Shown here piece after piece: positions 45,894 through 54,988 of a DNA stretch of 64,000 nucleotides (positions within the stretch are counted from its first letter, which is position 1; the number at the start of each line of letters is the position of its first letter). A program made the translations under genes and the position numbers. Under the pieces are notes generated by a model, which searched no databases, was not told where the DNA came from, and saw only the letters and a program-made list of their open reading frames with translations. The DNA comes from Pseudomonas peli (lineage in GTDB: Bacteria; Pseudomonadota; Gammaproteobacteria; Pseudomonadales; Pseudomonadaceae). Location of the stretch: positions 746,334 through 810,333 of the forward strand of contig NZ_FMTL01000002.1 of assembly GCF_900099645.1 (NCBI RefSeq), given 5' to 3'.

Positions 45894-46062
45894 GAAAAGT
45901 AGTATCCAGCTGGTATCAGGAAACCGTGCAGTCTACGCCCTGACGGCTTGGTCAGGAAACCTTGTTGCACAGTGTTTCAGCACAACGGGCGCATTGCTCT
46001 ACTCAGCGTAGCCAAGCAGTGCAGGCAGGTTAGAATGCCGGCCTGATTTATGGAGCACAGCC

Positions 46063-47211
46063 ATGCGCATCGTTGCTGATGAAAATATCCCCCTGCTTGA
46101 CGAATTCTTTGCCGGTTTTGGCGAAATTCGTCGCCTGCCCGGCCGCAGTATCGATGCGGCTGCTGTCGCCGATGCTGACCTGTTGCTGGTGCGCTCGGTG
46201 ACCCAGGTTGATCGCGCGCTGCTAGACGGCTCGGCAGTGAAGTTTGTCGGCACCTGCACCATCGGCACTGATCACCTGGACCTCGACTATTTCCAACAGG
46301 CCGGCATCACTTGGGCTAGCGCGCCGGGCTGCAATGCCCGCGGTGTGGTCGACTATGTGCTGGGCAGCCTGCTGGTATTGGCTGAGCAGCAGGGTGTTGA
46401 TCTGGCTACGCGCACCTATGGGGTGGTTGGTGCGGGGCAGGTAGGCAGCCGTCTGCTTAAGGTGCTGCGAGGTCTGGGCTGGCGTGTGCTGGTCTGCGAT
46501 CCGCCGCGTCAGGCCGATGAGGGCGGCGATTTCGTCAGTCTGCAGCAGGTGCTAGCCGAGTGCGATGTGATCAGCTTGCATACGCCGCTGGAACGTCTGG
46601 GTGAGCACCCGACTTATCACCTGTTCGATCACGCACGCTTGGCCGCACTCAAGCCAGGCAGCTGGCTGATCAACGCCAGCCGTGGCGCGGTGGTGGATAA
46701 CCAGGCCTTGCGCGAGTTGCTGCCCCAGCGCAGCGATCTGCAGGTGGTGCTGGATGTCTGGGAAGGCGAGCCACAGGCCGATGTCGAGCTGGCTGCCTTG
46801 TGCCGCATCGCCACGCCGCATATTGCCGGCTACAGCCTGGACGGCAAGCTGCGCGGCACGGCGCAGATCTATCAGGCGCTGTGTCAGCACCTAGGCGTTG
46901 AGCCTATTACCGAGCTGGCGCAGCTGATGCCCGCGCCGTGGCTGAGTGATTTGACTATCGACCCCAGCGCTGATCCGGCCTGGGCCCTGGCCAGTATCTG
47001 CCGCGCCGTGTATGACCCGCGCCGCGATGATGCGGATTTTCGCCGCAGCCTACTGGGCGATGCGGTAACCCGGCGTGCGGCTTTTGACGGGCTGCGCAAG
47101 CACTACCCGATGCGCCGGGAGATCGACGGGTTGGAAGTATGCGTAAAGGGAGATGCACCGGCGTTGGCCAGCCTGGTGCAGGCGTTAGGTGCGAAGTTGA
47201 ATCGGCTGTAG
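46063..47211 (+). CDS. pdxB: Erythronate-4-phosphate dehydrogenase
   Basis: A 382-aa NAD-dependent enzyme of pyridoxal 5'-phosphate synthesis (oxidises 4-phosphoerythronate). It has a D-hydroxyacid dehydrogenase fold with cofactor motif VVGAGQVG at about 123-130, catalytic [10 protein letters not shown] and [10 protein letters not shown], and the PdxB-specific C-terminal dimerisation domain (about 285-382; [13 protein letters not shown]). It begins [10 protein letters not shown], as in all PdxB. The ribosome binding site is TGGAG. A TAGAAT -10-like sequence lies at 46031-46036. Confidence 0.95.
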   Translation: MRIVADENIPLLDEFFAGFGEIRRLPGRSIDAAAVADADLLLVRSVTQVDRALLDGSAVKFVGTCTIGTDHLDLDYFQQAGITWASAPGCNARGVVDYVLGSLLVLAEQQGVDLATRTYGVVGAGQVGSRLLKVLRGLGWRVLVCDPPRQADEGGDFVSLQQVLAECDVISLHTPLERLGEHPTYHLFDHARLAALKPGSWLINASRGAVVDNQALRELLPQRSDLQVVLDVWEGEPQADVELAALCRIATPHIAGYSLDGKLRGTAQIYQALCQHLGVEPITELAQLMPAPWLSDLTIDPSADPAWALASICRAVYDPRRDDADFRRSLLGDAVTRRAAFDGLRKHYPMRREIDGLEVCVKGDAPALASLVQALGAKLNRL

Positions 47212-47214
47212 CGA

Positions 47215-47234
47215 AGGGCAGCGAATGCTGCCCT
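47215..47234. other. Hairpin between pdxB and the 53-aa gene
   Basis: Perfect 8-bp stem AGGGCAGC (47215-47222) and GCTGCCCT (47227-47234), loop GAAT, 3 bp after the pdxB stop. There is no T-run on either strand. It separates convergent genes. Confidence 0.5.
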
Positions 47235-47244
47235 GGCGGGAAAC

Positions 47245-47406
47245 TTATTTACGCTTGGTGGTTTGCTGTTGAGCTTTTTCCAACGCGTTGCAGGCCTGTT
47301 GGATCATCTCTTCGGTGATCGGGATTTCACGGCCCTGGGCGTCGATGACAAAGCCACCAATCGGCATTGTCGTGGTTTTTTGCGAATTCTGTTGTTGGCT
47401 GTGCAT
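47245..47406 (-). CDS. Small conserved protein, 53 aa (PA1571-type)
   Basis: Encodes MHSQQQNSQK followed by a core containing PIGGFVIDAQGREIPITEEM and a Lys-rich tail. AGGAG lies 8 nt before the ATG. The core resembles the small Pseudomonas family named after PA1571 (recalled, not searched). In P. aeruginosa that gene also neighbours an ATP-NAD kinase, as here. There is no signal peptide; the function is unknown. It is too short for ordinary gene calling but well supported by its ribosome binding site and conservation. Confidence 0.78.
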   Translation of the reverse strand: MHSQQQNSQKTTTMPIGGFVIDAQGREIPITEEMIQQACNALEKAQQQTTKRK

Positions 47407-47573
47407 GGCTTGTCTCCTCATCGGTTAGCGCGATTTTATGAGTGTTAGATGAAGGCGCTATGACAACTGCGACGGCAGAAAACCGCCGCAAGACACAGGG
47501 CAAGTTAGCCATTGCAGGCACTGTGCCAGGGCCGGCAGGTATTGAGCTGGCAGGTATTGAATCAGAGGGTGTT

Positions 47574-48689
47574 ATGGGGCTTTTCCATATTGGCTTGATC
47601 ATCAACCCATTGGCCGGCCTGGGCGGCCCGGCGGGGTTCAAGGGCAGTGATGGCATGGCCGAGCAGGCCTTTGCTTTGGGCGTTGAGGCCAAGTCGGCAC
47701 TGCGTACGCAAACTGCCCTTGAGGTGCTGTTGCCGCTACGCGAGCGCCTGGAATTCGTCACCTTTCCCGGCGTTATGGGCGCCGATCTGCTGAGCGAGAT
47801 GGGTTTTGCTCACCGTGTGGTTGGTGAATTGGGCGCCGGCCCCAGCAGCGCAGCCGATACCCGTCAGGCAGTTGAGCTGCTGCAGAATGCTGGCGTGGCG
47901 CTGATTCTGTTCGCTGGTGGCGATGGTACGGCGCGGGATATCTGCGCCGCTGTGCGCGAAGGCCAACCTGTGCTGGGGATTCCGGCCGGGGTGAAGATTC
48001 AGTCCGGGGTCTATGCCATCAGCCCGCGTGCAGCCGGTGAGTTGACTGCGCGGCTGATCGAAGGCGGTCTGGTGCGCCTGAGCAGCGGTGAAGTGCGCGA
48101 TATTGATGAAAGCGCTCTGCGTGAGGGGCGCGTAACCGCACGCTGGTACGGCGAACTGACGGTGCCGCAGGAAGGCGGCTATGTGCAGCAGGTCAAACAG
48201 GGCGGCGTGGAGTCCGAAGAGCTGGTGCTGAATGATCTGGCCGACTGGCTGCAGGAAAGCTGGGAAACCGATGTGCGTTATGTCTTCGGCCCGGGTTCGA
48301 CCCTGTATGGTCTGGCGCAGAACCTCGGTATGCAGACCACCTTGCTCGGCGTCGATGTGGTCGAAAACGGCCAGCTGCTGGCCTGCGATGTAACCGAGGC
48401 GCAGCTGTTCGAGCTGGTTGATGGCCATCCAGCGCGTCTGTTGGTCACCGCCATTGGCGGGCAGGGCCATATCATCGGTCGCGGCAACCAGCAGATCAGC
48501 CCACGGGTGTTGCGCGCGATTGGCCTGGATAACCTGCGGGTAGTCGCCACCAAGCGTAAGCTCGGTACGCTTGAAGGCCGCCCGCTGCTGGTCGACAGTG
48601 GTGATGTTGCGCTGGATGATGCCTTTCCCGATGCCGTGCGTGTGTGGGCCGGTTATAAGGAAGAGCTGCTCTATACCGTGGGCAAGTAG
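47574..48689 (+). CDS. ATP-NAD kinase/AcoX-family protein
   Basis: A 371-aa protein. The family start is GLFHIGLIINPLAGLGG, and the diacylglycerol/NAD-kinase fold signature GGDGTARDI is near residue 120. The C-terminal motif reads GGQGHIIGRGNQQISP. It is distinct from the housekeeping NadK and of uncertain substrate (NAD or another nucleotide). The start at 47574 has GAGGG 6 nt upstream; the frame open to 47442 lacks conserved sequence. It is divergent from the 53-aa gene. Confidence 0.85.
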   Translation: MGLFHIGLIINPLAGLGGPAGFKGSDGMAEQAFALGVEAKSALRTQTALEVLLPLRERLEFVTFPGVMGADLLSEMGFAHRVVGELGAGPSSAADTRQAVELLQNAGVALILFAGGDGTARDICAAVREGQPVLGIPAGVKIQSGVYAISPRAAGELTARLIEGGLVRLSSGEVRDIDESALREGRVTARWYGELTVPQEGGYVQQVKQGGVESEELVLNDLADWLQESWETDVRYVFGPGSTLYGLAQNLGMQTTLLGVDVVENGQLLACDVTEAQLFELVDGHPARLLVTAIGGQGHIIGRGNQQISPRVLRAIGLDNLRVVATKRKLGTLEGRPLLVDSGDVALDDAFPDAVRVWAGYKEELLYTVGK

Positions 48690-48713
48690 CAGCTGGGCGA
48701 TCAAGGAGGCGTG

Positions 48714-49289
48714 ATGCGGGCAATTCTGCTGTTTGCATTGGCTATGTTGCTAAGCGCCCAGGCCTGGGCGCTGCAAGCTGATGTCCTGGTTACAGCGGCC
48801 CGCGAGCAGGTCGGCGTGACTTTGAGTTATGACCCCGCCTATCGCCGCCTGAGTTACCCCAATGGCGATGTACCGCTAAATACAGGCGTGTGCACCGATG
48901 TAGTGATCCGCGCCCTGCGCGAACAGGGGCTCGACTTGCAGCAGGCCGTGCATCAGGACATGCGCGCGAACTTTCGCCTCTATCCCAAGAACTGGGCGCT
49001 AAGCCGGCCCGACAGCAATATCGACCACCGCCGTGTGCCGAACTTAATGACCTGGTTTAAACGCCAGGGCTGGGCGCTGCCGCTTGGCCAGGATGCCGAG
49101 CGCTATCGGCCTGGTGATATCGTCACCTGGGATCTCGGCGGCGGCCTGACCCATATCGGCATTATCAGCGACCGTCAGGCCGGCAGCGGCGTGCCCCTGG
49201 TGCTGCACAATATCGGCCGCGGCACCCAGGAAGAGGACATTCTCTTCAGTTTTAAAATTACCGGTCATTACCGTATCCCGGCCGCTTAA
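48714..49289 (+). CDS. DUF1287 secreted protein (NlpC/P60-like)
   Basis: A 191-aa protein with a signal peptide (about residues 1-19, ending QAWALQ). DUF1287 proteins have a papain/NlpC-like fold. The likely catalytic Cys60 is in NTGVCTDVVIRA and the likely His is in LTHIGIISD. NLMTWFKRQG and YRPGDIVTWDL are conserved. It probably acts as a periplasmic amidase or peptidase on cell wall material, which is inference. ATG 48714, with GGAGG close upstream, is preferred to the GTG one codon before. Confidence 0.85.
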   Translation: MRAILLFALAMLLSAQAWALQADVLVTAAREQVGVTLSYDPAYRRLSYPNGDVPLNTGVCTDVVIRALREQGLDLQQAVHQDMRANFRLYPKNWALSRPDSNIDHRRVPNLMTWFKRQGWALPLGQDAERYRPGDIVTWDLGGGLTHIGIISDRQAGSGVPLVLHNIGRGTQEEDILFSFKITGHYRIPAA

Positions 49290-49312
49290 AGGCCAGGCAG
49301 AAGGAGTTGGGC

Positions 49313-49753
49313 ATGCAGGAGCAAGCACAAACACTTCCACCCCTTATCCAACCTGGCGAACGTGTGGTGCTGTTCGACGGGGTGTGCAAACTGTGCAACG
49401 GCTGGGCGAAGTTTCTGATTCGTCATGATGCTGAGCAGCGCTTTCGCCTGGCCTCGGTGCAGTCGGCCGAGGGCCAGGCGCTACTGGCTTGGGGCGGTTT
49501 GCCCACCGATCGTTTCGATACCATGGCGTTGATCGAGAATGGCCAGATGCTGTTGCGTTCGGATGCGGTGCTGCGCATCGTCGCGCAATTGCCTAAACCA
49601 TGGCGCTGGCTGGCCTGGCTGCGGCTGATCCCTCGGCCTGCACGTGACTGGTGCTATGACCGTATTGCGCTCAATCGCTATCGGCTATTCGGTCGTTACA
49701 ACAGTTGCCTAATACCAACCGCCGATCATGCCCGGCGCTTCTTGCATGACTGA
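49313..49753 (+). CDS. DUF393 family thioredoxin-like protein (YuxK-like)
   Basis: A 146-aa DCC-family protein with the namesake motif LFDGVCKLCNGWAKF (CxxC) at about residues 21-35 and conserved RLIPRPARDWCYDRIA and RYRLFGR downstream. A thiol-redox role is presumed but unproven. AGGAG precedes the ATG at 49313. It overlaps the following DoxX-like gene by 8 bp. Confidence 0.88.
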   Translation: MQEQAQTLPPLIQPGERVVLFDGVCKLCNGWAKFLIRHDAEQRFRLASVQSAEGQALLAWGGLPTDRFDTMALIENGQMLLRSDAVLRIVAQLPKPWRWLAWLRLIPRPARDWCYDRIALNRYRLFGRYNSCLIPTADHARRFLHD

Positions 49754-50135
49754 TCCCCGTCTACAGCAGATTGCCTGGCTCGCGCGTATCGCCTTGGCGC
49801 TGGTGTTTATCTGGCACGGCCTGGTACCGAAGATTCTCTGGTTAAGCCCTGATGAGCTGGCGATGATCCAAGTCCACAACCTGCCGGCTCCCGAATGGGT
49901 GGCGCGCATCGCTGGTCTGGCGGAAATCATTCTGGGTTTGTTGCTTCTTTGGCGGCGTCAGCGCTGGCCGTTGCTGCTCGCGGGTTTGCTGTTAGCCGGG
50001 CTGCTGCTTGATGTGATGCTATTCAGTCCCCATCTACTGCTGCAGGCGTTCAATCCGCTGTCGACCAACCTTGCTGCTTTGGCGCTGTGTTGGCTGGCTT
50101 GGCGGGCGGAAACGCCGCAATCGCTTCCTCATTAA
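49746..50135 (+). CDS. DoxX-like membrane protein
   Basis: A 129-aa inner membrane protein with four hydrophobic helices (about residues 10-30, 52-70, 75-92 and 100-118). VFIWHGLVPKIL and AEIILGLLLLW are typical of the DoxX-like family. DoxX proteins are linked to thiosulfate oxidation or redox stress in other organisms. The overlap with the DUF393 thiol protein suggests joint function. The start is chosen at 49746 (MTDPRLQQ); 49728 is also possible and neither has a good ribosome binding site. Confidence 0.78.
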   Translation: MTDPRLQQIAWLARIALALVFIWHGLVPKILWLSPDELAMIQVHNLPAPEWVARIAGLAEIILGLLLLWRRQRWPLLLAGLLLAGLLLDVMLFSPHLLLQAFNPLSTNLAALALCWLAWRAETPQSLPH

Positions 50136-50162
50136 CGGGCGTCAGCGCCCCAGCGAGCTTTC

Positions 50163-51941
50163 ATGCTTTCGATCCTGTCTTCCCGTCAACGCAATGCCCT
50201 GCGCATGGCCTGGCGCTTTATTGCGCCGTATCGCGGTCGCGTGTTTGGGGCCTTGCTGGCGCTGATGTTTACCGCCGCCATCACCCTGTCGATGGGGCAG
50301 GGCATCAAGCTGTTGGTTGATCAGGGCCTGGCGACTCAATCGCCGGCGGCCTTGCAGCAGTCGATTGGGCTGTTCTTCGTGCTGGTACTGGCGCTGGCCA
50401 TCGGTACTTTTACCCGGTTCTACCTGGTGTCGTGGATTGGCGAGCGCTTTGTCGCCGATATCCGCAAGCGCGTATTCAACCACCTGATCGAGCTGCATCC
50501 GGGGTTTTATGAGAGCAACCGCAGCTCGGAGATTCAGTCACGCCTGACTGCTGATACCACGCTGCTGCAATCGGTGATCGGCTCGTCGCTGTCGATGGCA
50601 CTGCGTAACCTGATCATGCTGGTTGGCGGCAGCGTGCTGCTGGTGGTGACCAATGCCAAACTCAGCGGCATCGTGTTGATGGCGCTGCCACTGGTGGTCG
50701 CGCCGATTCTGATATTCGGTCGCCGCGTACGCGCGTTGTCGCGGCAGAGCCAGGACCGGGTGGCAGATGTCGGTAGCTATGTCGGCGAGGTGCTGGGGCA
50801 GATCAAGACCGTGCAGGCCTATAACCACCAAAATGAGGACAAGCGCCGTTTCGGCCTGTCCGCCGAGGCGGCCTTCGATACTGCGCGTCAGCGCATTGCC
50901 CAGCGTGCCTGGCTGATTACTGTGGTGATCGTGCTGGTGCTCGGCGCGGTGGGGGTGATGCTCTGGGTCGGCGGTATGGACGTGATTGCCGGGCGAATTT
51001 CCGGCGGTGAGCTGGCCGCTTTTGTGTTCTATAGCCTGATCGTAGGCTCGGCCTTTGGCACCCTGAGTGAGGTGATCGGCGAGCTGCAACGCGCCGCAGG
51101 TGCCGCTGAGCGCATCGCTGAACTGTTGCAGGCACGCAATGAAATCACCCCGCCGGCGTCCGATGCGTTGCATCTGCAACAGCCGGTGCAGGGCCGTATC
51201 GAGCTGCAAGGGCTGCGCTTCGCCTACCCGTCGCGCCCCGGTAGTTTCGCCGTGGACGGTATCGATCTGCAGGTTGCAGCTGGGGAAACCCTGGCGTTGG
51301 TCGGGCCGTCTGGCGCAGGTAAATCGACGCTGTTTGATCTGCTGCTGCGCTTTTTCGACCCGCAGCAGGGCCGTATCCTGATTGATGGCGTGCCGATCCA
51401 ACAGCTCGACCCTCGCGAACTGCGCAGTAGCTTTGCCCTGGTGTCGCAGAACCCGGCGCTGTTCTTCGGCTCGGTGGAGGACAATATCCGCTACGGCAAA
51501 ACCACTGCCAGCCTGGCTGAGGTCGAAGCGGCAGCCAAAGCCGCACATGCTCACGAATTTATTATGAAGCTGCCGGACGGCTATCAGACTCACCTCGGCG
51601 ATGCTGGGCTGGGCTTGTCCGGTGGTCAGCGTCAGCGCCTGGCAATCGCCCGCGCGCTGTTGGTGGATGCGCCGATTCTGCTGCTCGATGAGGCAACCAG
51701 TGCACTGGACGCCGAGAGCGAGCACTTGATTCAGCAAGCCTTACCGCCGCTGATGGAAGGGCGTACCACCTTGGTGATCGCCCACCGCCTGGCGACGGTC
51801 AAAAGCGCTGACCGCATCGCTGTGATCGAGCACGGCAAGCTGGCGGCGATTGGCACGCACAGCGAGCTGGTCAGCAACAGCCCGCTGTATGCCCGTTTAG
51901 CCGAGTTGCAGTTCAGTAACGAGGCGGAGGCCGCTGTTTAA
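50163..51941 (+). CDS. ABC exporter, fused permease and ATPase (MsbA/LapB-like half transporter)
   Basis: A 592-aa half-size exporter. The transmembrane domain with six helices (about residues 20-310) is followed by the nucleotide-binding domain with Walker A GPSGAGKST, signature LSGGQRQRLAIAR, Walker B ILLLDEATSALD and H-loop IAHRLAT. It works as a homodimer. The substrate is uncertain (lipid, peptide or drug). Its TAA stop overlaps the convergent rhtA-like stop by 3 bp. Confidence 0.9.
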   Translation: MLSILSSRQRNALRMAWRFIAPYRGRVFGALLALMFTAAITLSMGQGIKLLVDQGLATQSPAALQQSIGLFFVLVLALAIGTFTRFYLVSWIGERFVADIRKRVFNHLIELHPGFYESNRSSEIQSRLTADTTLLQSVIGSSLSMALRNLIMLVGGSVLLVVTNAKLSGIVLMALPLVVAPILIFGRRVRALSRQSQDRVADVGSYVGEVLGQIKTVQAYNHQNEDKRRFGLSAEAAFDTARQRIAQRAWLITVVIVLVLGAVGVMLWVGGMDVIAGRISGGELAAFVFYSLIVGSAFGTLSEVIGELQRAAGAAERIAELLQARNEITPPASDALHLQQPVQGRIELQGLRFAYPSRPGSFAVDGIDLQVAAGETLALVGPSGAGKSTLFDLLLRFFDPQQGRILIDGVPIQQLDPRELRSSFALVSQNPALFFGSVEDNIRYGKTTASLAEVEAAAKAAHAHEFIMKLPDGYQTHLGDAGLGLSGGQRQRLAIARALLVDAPILLLDEATSALDAESEHLIQQALPPLMEGRTTLVIAHRLATVKSADRIAVIEHGKLAAIGTHSELVSNSPLYARLAELQFSNEAEAAV

Positions 51942-52810
51942 AGCGGCTTGGCGTTGGGGCGTATGGTCGCCGCTGCACCGGCCGAGGCGAGAATGATGGC
52001 GCTGATCGCCAGCCATTGACTGAGAGTCAGGCGCTCGCTGAGGAATAGCAGGCCAGAAAGCGCGGCAATCGCCGGCTCCATGCTCATCAGGATGCTGAAA
52101 GTGCGCGCGGGCAGGCGGGTCAGAGCGACCATTTCCAGGCTGTAGGGCAGGGCCGAGGACAGCACGGCGACGCAGAGGGCGACGGGCAGCAGGTCCAGTG
52201 AAAAAAGGCCGCTGCCGGCTTGCCACAGGCCAATCGGGAACACCAGCAGGGCCGCGACGATGGTGCCGAGTGCCACGGTCTGGTTGCCGTGCTCAGCGCC
52301 GGCTTTTTGCCCGAAAACGATATACAGCGCCCAGCACAGCCCAGCCGCCAGGGCCAGGCCCATGCCGACGGGGTCCAGCGGTACATCGCTTTGCCCGGTG
52401 GGCAACAGCAGCCACAGGCCGAAAACCGCCAGGGCAATCCAGACGAAATCCACCAAACGGCGTGACGACAACAGCGCCAGGCCCAACGGGCCGGTGAATT
52501 CCAGGGCCACGGCGATGCCCAGAGGGATGGTTTTCAGCGAGAGGTAGAACAGCAGGTTCATACCGCCCAGCGACAACCCGTAAGCCAGCAGCGAACGGCT
52601 GGACTTTAGCGTCAGCTTGGCCTGCCACGGGCGCATCAAGATGCACAGGATCAGCGCGCCAAGGCTCAAACGCAGGGCCGTCGTGCCGCTGGCACCAATC
52701 TCCGGAAATAGCCCCTTGGCCAGGGACGCGCCGCTCTGGATCGAGGTCATGGCGATCAGCAGCAATATGATCGGCAGGATCACCAGGGAGAATTGCGTTG
52801 AGCGCGGCAT
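51938..52810 (-). CDS. EamA-family exporter, RhtA-like (threonine/homoserine)
   Basis: A 290-aa inner membrane protein with ten helices in two EamA repeats. The sequence resembles RhtA: MTSIQSGASLAKGLFPEIG, GTTALRLSLGALIL, LEFTGPLGLALLSSRR and PYSLEMVALTRLPARTFSIL. RhtA exports threonine and homoserine; the substrate here is inferred. AAGGA precedes the ATG. It is separated from ppnP upstream by a terminator. Confidence 0.85.
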   Translation of the reverse strand: MPRSTQFSLVILPIILLLIAMTSIQSGASLAKGLFPEIGASGTTALRLSLGALILCILMRPWQAKLTLKSSRSLLAYGLSLGGMNLLFYLSLKTIPLGIAVALEFTGPLGLALLSSRRLVDFVWIALAVFGLWLLLPTGQSDVPLDPVGMGLALAAGLCWALYIVFGQKAGAEHGNQTVALGTIVAALLVFPIGLWQAGSGLFSLDLLPVALCVAVLSSALPYSLEMVALTRLPARTFSILMSMEPAIAALSGLLFLSERLTLSQWLAISAIILASAGAAATIRPNAKPL

Positions 52811-52841
52811 GGCTGTTCCTTTGGGTTATCTATCCAGTAAT

Positions 52842-52864
52842 AAAAAACCGGCCACTGGGGCCGG
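52842..52864 (-). terminator. Rho-independent terminator after ppnP
   Basis: On the minus strand, CCGGCC and GGCCGG arms (52859-52864 and 52848-52853) are followed by a T6 run. It lies 23 bp past the ppnP stop and just before the rhtA-like start. Confidence 0.88.
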
Positions 52865-52887
52865 CTTTTATGCACCACGGCTAAGGC

Positions 52888-53169
52888 TTAGCGGTATTCA
52901 CACAGGTATGCAGTATCAGCTGCCACCTTGAGCTGAAACTTGCTGTCGGCCGGTACGGTGAACTTGCTGCCGCTGGTGAAGGTTTCCCAGTTGTCGCTGC
53001 CGGGCAGTTTCACGGTCAGGGCGCCGGCGACCACGTGCATGATTTCTAGCTGATTGGTGCCGAATTCATACTCGCCTGCAGCCATCACGCCAATGGTAGC
53101 CGGGCCTTCAGCCATGCCGAAGGCGATGGATTTGACGGTGCCGTCGAAGTATTCATTGACCTTGAACAT
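52888..53169 (-). CDS. ppnP: Pyrimidine/purine nucleoside phosphorylase
   Basis: A 93-aa cupin of the PpnP (DUF1255, YaiE) family, which phosphorolyses several nucleosides to base and ribose-1-phosphate. Family sequence: [41 protein letters not shown] and SKFQLKV. GAGGA precedes the ATG. The length matches E. coli PpnP (94 aa). It is followed by a terminator, so it is probably monocistronic or co-transcribed with the exonuclease gene upstream. Confidence 0.93.
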   Translation of the reverse strand: MFKVNEYFDGTVKSIAFGMAEGPATIGVMAAGEYEFGTNQLEIMHVVAGALTVKLPGSDNWETFTSGSKFTVPADSKFQLKVAADTAYLCEYR

Positions 53170-53264
53170 CTGCAGTTCCTCGATAGGGGATTAAAAAGGC
53201 TGGCCGCCAGTAGCGACAGGCCATAGAAAAAGGCCCGCCAGTATGCCCAAGCGTTTTTTCTTCG

Positions 53265-53816
53265 TCATCTGCTTTGCGCAGGCAAAACCAGTGGCAGCAG
53301 CCGGGCGGTATTGCGCGCATCGGTCAGGGCGCGGTGTTGCTGGCCCTGGAACTGCAGGCCGGCGAGATTCAGCGCCATTTTCAAGCCAATCGGGCTGGGC
53401 AGCTGGCGGGCTTCGGCGAAGCGCTTTTTCAGGTTGATGTGCGGGATCTGGCTCAGGTGACTCTCCAGCCCATGGGCGCGCCATTCCTGTTCAAACTGGC
53501 GGCGGTCGTAGTCGCCCCAGCTGGCCCAGCCCGCCAGTTGTGCCTGATGGGCCAGCAGCCAGCGTTCGAATTGTGCCCATACCGCACTCAGCGGCGCGGC
53601 GGCATCAACATCGGCCTGGCTGATCTGGGTGAGCTGACGGCAGAAGTGGGTCAGGTGCGGGCGTCGTGTGGGTCGCACAAACCGTTGGAAACTCTCGATT
53701 TCATGGCCGCCCGCGTTGACCAGGCTGGCGCCGATTTCGATGATTTCCATGTCTGTAATCGGCCAACCGCCTTCTTCGGTGGTGGCTTCTAGGTCGATGA
53801 CCAGCCAGTGCTGCAT
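53265..53816 (-). CDS. DEDDh 3'-5' exonuclease (ERI-1/KapD-like)
   Basis: A 183-aa exonuclease. ExoI motif VIDLEAT has D8 and E10; ExoII has WGDYDRRQF; ExoIII reads HRALTDARNTARL with the DEDDh His and Asp. This subfamily acts on RNA or DNA 3' ends; the substrate is not known here. The ribosome binding site AAGGAGG is strong. ppnP lies 95 bp downstream on the same strand. Confidence 0.9.
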   Translation of the reverse strand: MQHWLVIDLEATTEEGGWPITDMEIIEIGASLVNAGGHEIESFQRFVRPTRRPHLTHFCRQLTQISQADVDAAAPLSAVWAQFERWLLAHQAQLAGWASWGDYDRRQFEQEWRAHGLESHLSQIPHINLKKRFAEARQLPSPIGLKMALNLAGLQFQGQQHRALTDARNTARLLPLVLPAQSR

Positions 53817-54029
53817 AAGCCCTCCTTAGCGTGCAGTCAGTATGGAAGCAGTTTCAGCGTCGGGTAAAGCCTGTTGCTTGGGGCATCCATACAGTTTTGC
53901 CACATGGCTGTACTGGCGTTGATTGCAGGTGGCGGGCATGCTTGCAGCCAGGTTCGTACCCGCTGTATGGCGCAGGTATGCAGTTAATCAGAAGCGTGCG
54001 GTAAAGGACGCTCGACGGTAGAGGTGGAT

Positions 54030-54899
54030 ATGGCAAAGCTGGCGTTTATCGGGCTGGGCGTAATGGGTTATCCGATGGCTGGGCATCTGGCACGTGCCGG
54101 GCATCAGGTGTGTGTGTACAACCGCACCGCCGCCAAGGCTGCGCAATGGGCCGCCGAATACCCCGGCAGCCACGCGCCAACCCCGCGTGAAGCGGCTGCG
54201 GGTGCCGAGTTTGTGATGGTCTGCGTGGGCAATGATGACGATCTGCGCAGTGTTGTGCTGGGCGAGCAGGGCGCCTTTGCCGGCATGCAGGCTGGTGCGG
54301 TGCTGATTGATCACACCACCGCCTCGGCGCAGGTTGCAAGTGAATTGGCCGAGCAGGCCGCTGCCCGGCAACTGGGTTTTCTCGATGCGCCGGTCTCCGG
54401 CGGACAGGCTGGGGCGCAGAACGGCGCGTTGACCATCATGGTCGGCGGTGAGGCGGCGACCTACGCCAAAGCTGAGCCAATCATTCAGGCCTATGCACGC
54501 ATGGCCCGCCTGATGGGCGAAGCCGGCAGCGGTCAGCTGACCAAGATGGTCAACCAGATTTGCATCGCCGGGCTGGTGCAGGGCTTGTCCGAGGCGCTGC
54601 ATTTCGCCGAGTGCGCCGGTCTCGACGCCCATGGCGCGATGGAAGTGATCAGCAAGGGCGCTGCACAATCCTGGCAGCTGGAAAATCGCCACAAAACCAT
54701 GCTGGCCGGCGAGTTCGAACACGGCTTTGCCGTGGACTGGATGCGCAAGGACCTGGCAATTCTGCTAACCGAGGCGCGCAGCAATGGCGCGCAGCTGCCG
54801 GTCACCGCGCTGGTCGATCAGTTTTATGCCGATGTGCAGGGCATGGGCGGCGGCCGCTGGGACACGTCCAGTCTGTTAGCCCGCCTGAACAAGCGCTAA
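54030..54899 (+). CDS. Beta-hydroxyacid dehydrogenase (3-hydroxyisobutyrate dehydrogenase family)
   Basis: A 289-aa NAD(P)-dependent oxidoreductase. The cofactor motif FIGLGVMGYPMAGHL is at the N-terminus, the substrate loop is DAPVSGGQAGA, and the catalytic Lys is in GSGQLTKMVNQ. The substrate could be 3-hydroxyisobutyrate, tartronate semialdehyde or a related acid; no mmsA neighbour is present to decide. ATG 54030 with GAGGTGG upstream is preferred to the GTG at 54024. Confidence 0.88.
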   Translation: MAKLAFIGLGVMGYPMAGHLARAGHQVCVYNRTAAKAAQWAAEYPGSHAPTPREAAAGAEFVMVCVGNDDDLRSVVLGEQGAFAGMQAGAVLIDHTTASAQVASELAEQAAARQLGFLDAPVSGGQAGAQNGALTIMVGGEAATYAKAEPIIQAYARMARLMGEAGSGQLTKMVNQICIAGLVQGLSEALHFAECAGLDAHGAMEVISKGAAQSWQLENRHKTMLAGEFEHGFAVDWMRKDLAILLTEARSNGAQLPVTALVDQFYADVQGMGGGRWDTSSLLARLNKR

Positions 54900-54988
54900 C
54901 TGGCAGCTGAGTACGGCCGTCTATACTGGGTTCAAAGCCAGTATGGATTCGGCACTGTTCTCACTTTTCAGGCATGCGGGCACTGTTC

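Noticed and set aside
53191..53268. A 25-codon minus-strand frame (MTKKKRLGILAGLF... ending in TAA) overlapping the end of the exonuclease gene, with a hydrophobic stretch
   Set aside because: No ribosome binding site, very short, and overlaps the exonuclease stop. A hydrophobic segment of this size can arise by chance.
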